The translations under genes were made by a program, and so were the position numbers. From Brevundimonas sp. (lineage in GTDB: Bacteria; Pseudomonadota; Alphaproteobacteria; Caulobacterales; Caulobacteraceae), in assembly GCA_020253595.1 (NCBI GenBank), contig JADCBH010000402.1:1-6866 (forward strand): DNA of 6,866 nt. The letters are read 5' to 3'. This document shows, piece by piece, positions 1 to 5,409 of the stretch. Under the pieces are notes generated by a model that was not told where the DNA came from, did not search any database, and worked only from the letters and a program-made list of their open reading frames with translations. How positions within the stretch are numbered: position 1 is the stretch's first letter; each line of letters starts with the position of its first letter.

Positions 1-1
1 C

Positions 2-1921
2 ACCCTGCTGGACGTCGACCGGATCGAGGTTCTGCGCGGGCCACAAGGCACGCTGTTCGGCCGCAATACCACCGGCGGGGCCATCTCCATCACGACGCGC
101 AAGCCCGACCAGGACTTCCGCGCTTCTGTCGAGGGCACTTACGGCTCGTTCGATCGCTACACCCTGCGCGGTGCCATGAGCGGCCCGGTCAATGAGGTCG
201 TCTCGGCCGGCGTGACCGTGCTCAAGATCGGCGACGACGGCTATTCGCGTAGCCTGACCACCGGTCAGGACCTGAATGGCGAGGACACTTGGGGCATCCG
301 GGGCGCGCTGCGTTTCCAGCCGGGCGAAAACTGGGACTGGAACCTGTCGGCCGACTACATCGATCAGGCCAAGACGACGATCGGTGTGAACCCCGTCGAT
401 CCGCAATACACCAGCCGCACGGGCCTTCGTGTCGGCGATTGCGATGACAGCGCCATCGAGACCTTCCTTAACCAGCGTCTCGGCAACTGCGCCCGCACGC
501 GCGTCGGCACCCTTATTTCGAACCTGACCTACGACATGGGGTGGGCCAGTGTCAGCTGGATCAGCGGCTACATCGCCACCGACCAGATTTTCTCTATCGA
601 CTTCGGCCTCGGCGGTAGCCCCACGCCTTTCGGCGGCTTCACCATCTCAAACGACGTCGAGACCAAGCAGTGGACGCAGGAACTGAAGTTGGTCGGCGAG
701 ACCGGACGCGTCAGCTGGGTCGCTGGCCTGTTCTACCTGGATGAGGACAACTCGACCTACCAGGTCGACACCTTCGCCACGACGCCGACGGCCACCAGCG
801 CCCTGGTGCTGGGTGATCGTCTGCTCGACAATGGAACCCAGTCCTTCGCGGTCTACGCTCAGGGCGACATCTCGATCACGGACCAGCTCACCCTGACGCT
901 CGGTGGCCGTTACACCGAGGAAGACAAGGATATCAGTTTCGGTGATCGGACCCGGGCGACCTATCCGACCGGCTTCATTGGTGCCACCGGCGGTGCAGCC
1001 TCACGGCCGACGACCGCGAACCTGATCGCGGCCGGGATCCCGGTCTCGCAGTCCACGTCGAAGTTCACGCCTCGCGTCGCCCTTGCCTACGAAATGAACG
1101 AAGACGTGATGTTCTTCGCGTCGGCAACGAATGGCTTCAAGTCAGGTGGTTGGAACGCGCGCGGCACGACTGCGATCACCAACTCGGCCTTCGGACCGGA
1201 AGAAGCCTGGTCCTACGAACTCGGCATGCGGTCCGACCTGCTTGAGGACACCCTGCGCCTCAACCTGACCCTCTACCGTCTGGACGTGGAGAACCTGCAG
1301 CTGCTCTCGGGACAGCCCCGGCCCGGCGGCGGCATTGACTTCGTGACTCGCAACGCGGGGGGCCTGGAAGCGACCGGGCTCGAAGCCGAGATCACCTGGA
1401 GCCCCACCGATGCGCTGGAGATCTATGCCACAGGCTCGATCGCTGATCGGGAATACGTGGACATCCCCACGGTGAACGGCGCAGGCGGCGTCCCGTGCTC
1501 TACTACGCCGGAACCGCTGAACTGCGTGACCACACGCGACCAGCCGGTCCGCTTCCCCGAGAGCCAGGCCACGCTGGGTGCTCGTTACACCCTGCCTACG
1601 ACACTGCTGGACGGCGAGTGGTCGCTGAACGGTTCGCTCAGCTATTCTGATGAGTACTGGACCTCGACCTATAACGACGCTGGCACAGCTACCGGCGTGC
1701 CCTTTGGCGGGACCACAGCCATCACAGTGCCGTTGTCGCTGACCCCGACAACCACGGTCTACAACATCGGGGTGCGCTACGAGAGCAACGACGGAGCCTG
1801 GGCAGCGTCGCTGGACTGCTCGAACTGCGGCGAGGAGTACTACATCACATCCTCACTGGTGGGGCTGGCCTATCCGAACGACCCGCGCCGGGTGACCTTC
1901 CGCCTGCGCCGGAACTTCTGA
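2..1921 (+). CDS. TonB-dependent outer-membrane receptor, 5' end missing
   Basis: This is the C-terminal 639 residues of a TonB-dependent receptor, an outer-membrane beta-barrel that takes up large or scarce substrates using energy from TonB/ExbBD. The reading frame is open to the left edge. Its first ~35 visible residues carry the end of the plug domain: IEVLRGPQGTLFGRNTTGGA, then an ISITTRKP-like strand, a hallmark of the family. The ATG at 176 is therefore internal and not the start. The rest is barrel, with alternating aromatic strands such as LTLGGRYTEEDKD and FASATNGFKSGGWN, ending in the family-typical PNDPRR region and a terminal Phe. The signal peptide, TonB box and roughly 100-150 residues lie outside the window. 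All six cysteines fall in three close pairs (visible residues 147/163, 499/508, 606/609). The hydrolase gene follows after 10 bases, suggesting one transcript. The substrate cannot be told from the sequence. The family call is firm. Confidence 0.96.
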   Translation, partial: TLLDVDRIEVLRGPQGTLFGRNTTGGAISITTRKPDQDFRASVEGTYGSFDRYTLRGAMSGPVNEVVSAGVTVLKIGDDGYSRSLTTGQDLNGEDTWGIRGALRFQPGENWDWNLSADYIDQAKTTIGVNPVDPQYTSRTGLRVGDCDDSAIETFLNQRLGNCARTRVGTLISNLTYDMGWASVSWISGYIATDQIFSIDFGLGGSPTPFGGFTISNDVETKQWTQELKLVGETGRVSWVAGLFYLDEDNSTYQVDTFATTPTATSALVLGDRLLDNGTQSFAVYAQGDISITDQLTLTLGGRYTEEDKDISFGDRTRATYPTGFIGATGGAASRPTTANLIAAGIPVSQSTSKFTPRVALAYEMNEDVMFFASATNGFKSGGWNARGTTAITNSAFGPEEAWSYELGMRSDLLEDTLRLNLTLYRLDVENLQLLSGQPRPGGGIDFVTRNAGGLEATGLEAEITWSPTDALEIYATGSIADREYVDIPTVNGAGGVPCSTTPEPLNCVTTRDQPVRFPESQATLGARYTLPTTLLDGEWSLNGSLSYSDEYWTSTYNDAGTATGVPFGGTTAITVPLSLTPTTTVYNIGVRYESNDGAWAASLDCSNCGEEYYITSSLVGLAYPNDPRRVTFRLRRNF

Positions 1922-1931
1922 GTTCAACGGG

Positions 1932-2759
1932 TTGCGCCGCCGGACTCTCCTGGCTGGCGGCGCATTGGGGGCGGTCCTGAACGCTACCCATTACGGGGCG
2001 CGAGCAGATAGCTCGCGCCCCGTCTTCGTTCTGGTGCACGGAGCCTGGCATGGCGGGTGGTGCTGGCGTCGCGTCGCCAACAGGCTGGAAGCCGCGGGGG
2101 CGCGGGTGCTGACCCCGACCCTGACCGGCTGTGGCGAGCGCGCCCATCTGATCGGGCCTTCGGTGAGTCTCGACACGCACGTCCAGGACGTCGTGGCCGT
2201 GATCGAGGCCGAAGAACTGACCAATGTCCACCTGTGCGGACATTCCTACGGCGGCATGGTGATCACCGGCGTCTGCGACCGCCTGAAAGACCGGATCGCC
2301 TCGGTGCTCTATCTGGACGCAGCCGTGCCCTCCAATGGCCAGACCATGATCACCCAGTCGCCCGGCATCACGCCCGAGGCTGCCGTGGCGACCGAGGCCG
2401 GCCTGCGGGCGCTGGCTCCCGACGGCGTGGCCATGCAGGTATTCCCCGATTTGACGATCTTCGGCGTCGCGGCCCGGGGCGAGGACGAGGCCTGGCTCAA
2501 GCGCCGTCTGACGCCCCATCCGCTCAAGACCTGGCTGGACCCAATCCACTTGACGAACAGCGGATCGGACGGGCTTCGCCGCGCCTTTATCCACTGCGTC
2601 GACCCGGTCCTGCCGATGGCGTCGTTCCCGGCTCACTACGCCCGCTTGCGGAATGACCCGAGCTGGTTCGTCTCCACCCTGGCGACCGGTCACGACGCCA
2701 TGATCACGGCACCGGCTGCGGTCGCCGACCTGCTGCTTTCCCAGACCGTTCCAGGATGA
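1932..2759 (+). CDS. Exported alpha/beta hydrolase (esterase-like), Tat signal
   Basis: A 275-residue serine hydrolase of the alpha/beta fold, in the group containing plant methylesterases, hydroxynitrile lyases and bacterial EstC-like esterases. The fold starts with FVLVHGAWHGGWCW (residues 32-45). The nucleophile elbow GHSYGG gives Ser105. Asp224 (in CVDPVLP) and His254 (in ATGHDAM) are the likely triad partners, placed by eye. The start is TTG at 1932, the first possible start after an in-frame stop at 1893. It is preferred because it adds a twin-arginine signal peptide (RRRTLLAGGALGAVL, probable cut after ARA at residue 25) like those of two neighbouring enzymes, whereas the next plausible starts would cut into the signal or the first strand. 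No good ribosome-binding site precedes it, so translation may depend on ribosomes ending at the receptor stop 10 bases upstream. A strong hairpin lies over codons 21-31. The likely role is periplasmic cleavage of an ester or similar bond in an imported compound. The substrate is unknown. Confidence 0.9.
   Translation: MRRRTLLAGGALGAVLNATHYGARADSSRPVFVLVHGAWHGGWCWRRVANRLEAAGARVLTPTLTGCGERAHLIGPSVSLDTHVQDVVAVIEAEELTNVHLCGHSYGGMVITGVCDRLKDRIASVLYLDAAVPSNGQTMITQSPGITPEAAVATEAGLRALAPDGVAMQVFPDLTIFGVAARGEDEAWLKRRLTPHPLKTWLDPIHLTNSGSDGLRRAFIHCVDPVLPMASFPAHYARLRNDPSWFVSTLATGHDAMITAPAAVADLLLSQTVPG
1993..2023 (+). repeat. Perfect 13-bp inverted repeat with 5-base loop inside the hydrolase gene
   Basis: The arms at 1993-2005 (ACGGGGCGCGAGC) and 2011-2023 (GCTCGCGCCCCGT) are exact reverse complements around the loop AGATA. 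The next bases, TCTTCGTTCT, are fairly T-rich for this DNA, so in the + direction the element resembles an imperfect intrinsic terminator about 70 bases after the receptor stop. It also encodes residues 21-31 of the hydrolase, across the predicted signal-peptide cleavage site. It may act as an attenuator or an mRNA 3'-end stabiliser that keeps receptor output above hydrolase output. The repeat is certain, but its function is inferred. Confidence 0.65.
2753..2756 (+). promoter_or_regulatory. Ribosome-binding site for the VOC gene
   Basis: AGGA lies seven bases before the ATG at 2764. Its last base precedes the hydrolase stop codon TGA (2757-2759), so ribosomes finishing the hydrolase end on top of this site. 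This supports the ATG at 2764 as the start and suggests translational coupling. Confidence 0.6.
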
Positions 2760-2763
2760 TCTC

Positions 2764-3309
2764 ATGACGACCGACCGCCGCGCGCTCCTGATCGGCTCCG
2801 CCCTCGCCCCCGCCGCGCTTGCCACGGCGGCTGTCGCCCAGACGGCACCTTCGACCGGCCAGTTGGTCAGGTGCGCCCTGTTCGTTTCGGACCTGGAGTC
2901 ATCGACAGTCTTCTACCGCGATGTGATCGGCCTGCCCGAGCTGCTGTTCGAAGGGGCCTTGCAAGGCGCGCCTCTGGAACGGTTGCTGGGCCTGGCCGAA
3001 GGTGCCGGGGTTCGGTTCCGCATCCTCAAGGCCGAGGGCCCACCATACGGCATGATCGCCCTGTTCCAGGTGACTGGACAAGCGCTCACGCGGGTCGCGA
3101 AGACAGAGGGGACTGTCAACATCGGCGAGAGTGTCCTGGTGTTCCATCGCCCCGACCTCGACGCCGTCGCGACCCGACTGGCAGGGATCAACCAAGCCTT
3201 CCTGAGCGGTCCTGAACGGCTTGTCGACACACCTCAGCGGCAAACCGACCGTGAGGTCATGCTACGCGACCCGGATGGTGTCCTGATCAACCTGATCGAG
3301 CGCGCCTAG
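2764..3309 (+). CDS. Exported VOC-fold (glyoxalase/bleomycin-resistance-like) protein
   Basis: A 181-residue protein with one VOC domain of two beta-alpha-beta-beta-beta halves. The first half begins at LFVSDLESSTVFYRDVIGL (residues 39-57). The second begins at SVLVFHRPDLDAVATRL (123-139) and closes with LRDPDGVLINLIE (167-179). This is the normal length for a single-domain VOC protein plus a leader. The N terminus is a twin-arginine signal (DRRALLIGSALAPAAL, probable cut after AVA at residue 25), so it should act in the periplasm. Enzymes of this superfamily usually bind a metal through His/Glu/Gln at four places. Here those places appear to hold Cys37, Ala99, Val124 and Asn176, so it may be a metal-free enzyme or a binding or sequestering protein. 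It starts 4 bases after the hydrolase stop and has its own AGGA site. The fold is fairly sure, the function unknown. Confidence 0.88.
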   Translation: MTTDRRALLIGSALAPAALATAAVAQTAPSTGQLVRCALFVSDLESSTVFYRDVIGLPELLFEGALQGAPLERLLGLAEGAGVRFRILKAEGPPYGMIALFQVTGQALTRVAKTEGTVNIGESVLVFHRPDLDAVATRLAGINQAFLSGPERLVDTPQRQTDREVMLRDPDGVLINLIERA

Positions 3310-3311
3310 GC
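3304..3311. other. Palindrome GCCTAGGC holding two overlapping stop codons
   Basis: The + strand VOC gene stops at TAG 3307-3309. The - strand amine-oxidase gene stops at TAG read from 3308 to 3306. Both stops come from the same CTAG, and both genes end in GCC TAG (Ala-stop), giving an 8-bp palindrome. No space is left for a terminator between the two convergent genes. Confidence 0.9.
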
Positions 3312-4694
3312 CGACAGAATCGCTCGCGCAGACCGCTCGCCGGTCTCACAGGCGGCCTCCATGCCGTGTTCTTCGCGGCGTGTGTGTTCCCCCGCGAAGG
3401 AGATCCGCGTGTGGGCACCGCCGAGCTCCCACACCTGGCCCAAGGCCTCACCCGGCCGAGGGGCATGCCGGATGCCTCCCGACAGTGGTCCGGCCCAACT
3501 CCAGGAGAAGGCCCCTCGGACCCTGCCGGCCGAGGACGGCCGCACGCGTGCAAGCTCCGACACCGCCCGCTCGACGCGATCGGCCTCGCTCATCTGGTCC
3601 CAATCGATGGCTCCGTCTCCATTGATCCAGCAAACGAGGCGTTCGACGCCGCGTTCCGTCTCAACCGCGAAAACGCGCTCCAGCGGACCGTCAACATAGA
3701 GAGAGGGCGGCAAACCGTCGTCCTCCCAGAACGGTGCCTCGGGCAAGAGATGAACCTGGGTCACTCGAGCGTAGACCGCCCCAGTCACGGCAGAGGAAAG
3801 CTCCGGGGGCAAGAGTGGACTGAAGGCGATACGGGCCACTGCGGTCAGTGGCGCGGCCATAACGACGTGCCCGGCTCGCAGCGTCTCACCGGAGCCAAGG
3901 CGAACCTCAACCCCTGAAGGGGTCTGCGAGACCGCCGCCACGGGCGCGCCATAGCGGACAGGGACTGTCAGTGCGGCGGCCATGGCAGCAGGCAGGATCG
4001 CGCTGCCTCCCACAATCTCGCTGGCTCCCTCGGGTCCGGTCGGTGGCGGCGCGTTGGGAGAGCGGGCGAACTCGCGGAACAGGCCGAGCGCCGACGCCCC
4101 GGCCAGCGAGGGGGCATTGGTCCAGCGGTCCATCAGCCGGATGGCTTCGGTGGACGCGCCGGCTTCGGTCAACAGATCGAAGGCGGAACGGTCGAAGGCG
4201 GCGAGTGCCGGGTCGGCGGCCTGATCCACGGTCCGGATCGGTGACAAGGGGCGCAATAGACGGGCTTCCAGTGCCGCAGGCGCGATCTCCCGCTCCGCGC
4301 CCACCGTGAGGTTCGCAGGACTGGACGGCCAGTCAGCGGCAGCGATCAAGCGGTCGCCAATGGCGTAACCGAAGCCACCAAACCGTCGGGTGATGGGACG
4401 GATCTCCACGCCGAACCGCTCCGCCCACCCTCTCAGCCGCCGATAGTGAGGCCCGACCTCGACGGCACCCACGTCAATGGTCAGACCGCCTCCGCTCTCG
4501 GTTCTCAGTCGCCCACCTGGCCGGTCTTGCGCCTCCAGCACCAAAACCCGCGCGCCGGCATCCTGTAGTGTCAGGGCGGCCGACAGCCCTGCGAGACCCG
4601 CACCCACCACAATCACATCTGGCCGCGCCTGAGACCTTGCGCGACCCGCGAACGTGGCCGCCAGACCAGCCGCAAGCAGCGCCCGGCGGTCCAT
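3306..4694 (-). CDS. Exported flavin amine-oxidase-like protein (FAD/NAD(P)-binding oxidoreductase)
   Basis: A 462-residue flavoprotein of the monoamine-oxidase/phytoene-desaturase superfamily. It has the FAD dinucleotide fold VIVVGAGLAGLSAA (residues 27-40), the ribose-binding Glu54 (VLVLEA), RPGGR (58-62), the mid-domain IVGGSAIL (227-234), PFW (321-323) and the C-terminal FAD motif FAGEHT (433-438), followed by GMEAACETGERSA. The start at ATG 4694 is chosen over an upstream TTG at 4712. It gives MDRRALLAAG, a twin-arginine signal with probable cleavage near SQA (21-23), matching the leaders of nearby enzymes. It also lies one base after the previous gene's stop (TGAGATG), which points to translational coupling. 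FAD enzymes fold in the cytoplasm, so Tat export fits. Gln313 appears to replace the lysine that contacts the flavin in monoamine oxidases (Lys296 of MAO-B). It may oxidise an amine, but other C-H oxidations are possible. Confidence 0.88.
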   Translation of the reverse strand: MDRRALLAAGLAATFAGRARSQARPDVIVVGAGLAGLSAALTLQDAGARVLVLEAQDRPGGRLRTESGGGLTIDVGAVEVGPHYRRLRGWAERFGVEIRPITRRFGGFGYAIGDRLIAAADWPSSPANLTVGAEREIAPAALEARLLRPLSPIRTVDQAADPALAAFDRSAFDLLTEAGASTEAIRLMDRWTNAPSLAGASALGLFREFARSPNAPPPTGPEGASEIVGGSAILPAAMAAALTVPVRYGAPVAAVSQTPSGVEVRLGSGETLRAGHVVMAAPLTAVARIAFSPLLPPELSSAVTGAVYARVTQVHLLPEAPFWEDDGLPPSLYVDGPLERVFAVETERGVERLVCWINGDGAIDWDQMSEADRVERAVSELARVRPSSAGRVRGAFSWSWAGPLSGGIRHAPRPGEALGQVWELGGAHTRISFAGEHTRREEHGMEAACETGERSARAILSA

Positions 4695-4695
4695 C

Positions 4696-5409
4696 TCAGC
4701 GATCCAGTGCAATCAGTTCGTACCAGGTCTGCATGTAGCCGCCGACGCCGCCTTGAAGCATGATCGCGTCAGCGTCGTCGGTGATCCAGACATCATAGGG
4801 CGGGTGCTGGCCCGCCATCCCTGAACTGCCATCATCGATGAACTGGAAGTGCTTCGCGGCAAAGGTGCCGGCCCTTACCGTCACCGTCTCACGGCCGAGG
4901 AAGACGGCGTCGATATTGACCTCAGCGATGATGGGCGGGGTCGCGCCCCGGTGGTCGGGGCTGGGCAGCATGACCCGCAGTTTTTTCTTCTCGCCCTCGG
5001 CCCAGTCAAACAGGCTCAGCAGGTAGCCATCAGCCACCACAGGATGGGTACCCATCCCGTCGATGGGACCGTTCAGCGGCATGCGCTGGGACAGACGGCC
5101 GATGGTGGGGCCGTAGCTCTCGCACTCGACATAGTCTTTGGTGAAACGGAACCAACCCGAACCCATGAAGCGGTCGTCGACCGTGAGGCGAACATGACAA
5201 TCCATGGGACGACCGTGCTCATCCAGTGAGTAAACGATGTCGCGAAGCACGCTGGGATGCGGTTCCTCGATCTCGCAGTGGGCGCGGAGCGTACGCTTAC
5301 CGTCGGTGTGATGGGTGAAGCGGAAATGCTCGATGCCTCGCGGCTGGTCGAGGCGATCTGGCTTCTTGGACGTATAGAGGATGGTGCCTGTGATGGAGCG
5401 GTGCTTCAC
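4696..5409 (-). CDS. Protein of unknown function, 237 residues
   Basis: I do not recognise this protein with confidence. It has no signal peptide or membrane segment and looks like a soluble, beta-rich protein with alternating hydrophobic strands (LRAHCEIEE, CHVRLTVDD, YVECESYG, AEVNIDAVFLG). A C-terminal pattern, VTVRAGTFAAKHFQF followed by YDVWITDD, recalls DUF3108-like beta-barrel proteins, where a 'xVxAGtF' strand precedes a 'yxxW' strand. That likeness is weak and from memory. The start is GTG at 5409, preceded by a good AGAGGG site and overlapping the aldehyde dehydrogenase stop as GTGA. Its own stop is one base before the flavoenzyme ATG. Being locked between two oxidoreductases suggests a part in the same pathway, perhaps binding or handling a hydrophobic substrate, but this is a guess. 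Coding is well supported by the continuous frame and spacing. Confidence 0.85.
   Translation of the reverse strand: MKHRSITGTILYTSKKPDRLDQPRGIEHFRFTHHTDGKRTLRAHCEIEEPHPSVLRDIVYSLDEHGRPMDCHVRLTVDDRFMGSGWFRFTKDYVECESYGPTIGRLSQRMPLNGPIDGMGTHPVVADGYLLSLFDWAEGEKKKLRVMLPSPDHRGATPPIIAEVNIDAVFLGRETVTVRAGTFAAKHFQFIDDGSSGMAGQHPPYDVWITDDADAIMLQGGVGGYMQTWYELIALDR
5042..5057. repeat. Perfect 16-bp palindrome within the unknown gene
   Basis: GGATGGGTACCCATCC equals its own reverse complement and is followed by a further GATGGG at 5062. It lies within coding sequence on the - strand, around the Gly-Met-Gly-Thr-His-Pro codons. A site this long is expected by chance in about one of ten windows of this size, so a regulatory role is unproven. 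Confidence 0.5.

Noticed and set aside
176..178. ATG at 176 as the receptor start
   Set aside because: The same frame is open to base 2 and encodes the end of the plug domain, so this Met is internal.
2057..2656. A 199-codon + strand frame overlapping the hydrolase
   Set aside because: Same strand but a different frame. Its Arg-rich product has no motif, while the hydrolase frame carries the GHSYGG elbow and catalytic His.
1932..2759. Calling the hydrolase a hydroxynitrile lyase or pyrethroid esterase
   Set aside because: The HGAWHGGWCW and GHSYGG motifs are shared by many subfamilies. Nothing visible singles out one substrate.
1845..2825. A 326-codon open frame on the - strand
   Set aside because: It runs antisense to the receptor end, the whole hydrolase and the VOC start, all of which have clear family motifs. 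Its own translation is Arg/Gly/Gln-rich with no recognisable motif, as expected for a shadow frame in GC-rich DNA.
3366..3917. A 183-codon open frame on the + strand, with others nearby on the + strand up to 4309
   Set aside because: All lie antisense to the flavoenzyme, whose FAD motifs and C-terminal motif show it is the real gene. The + strand translations are low in hydrophobic order and match nothing.
4692..4712. TTG at 4712 as the flavoenzyme start
   Set aside because: It would overlap the previous gene and put six extra residues before the Tat motif. The ATG at 4694 directly follows the previous stop and gives a leader like its neighbours'.
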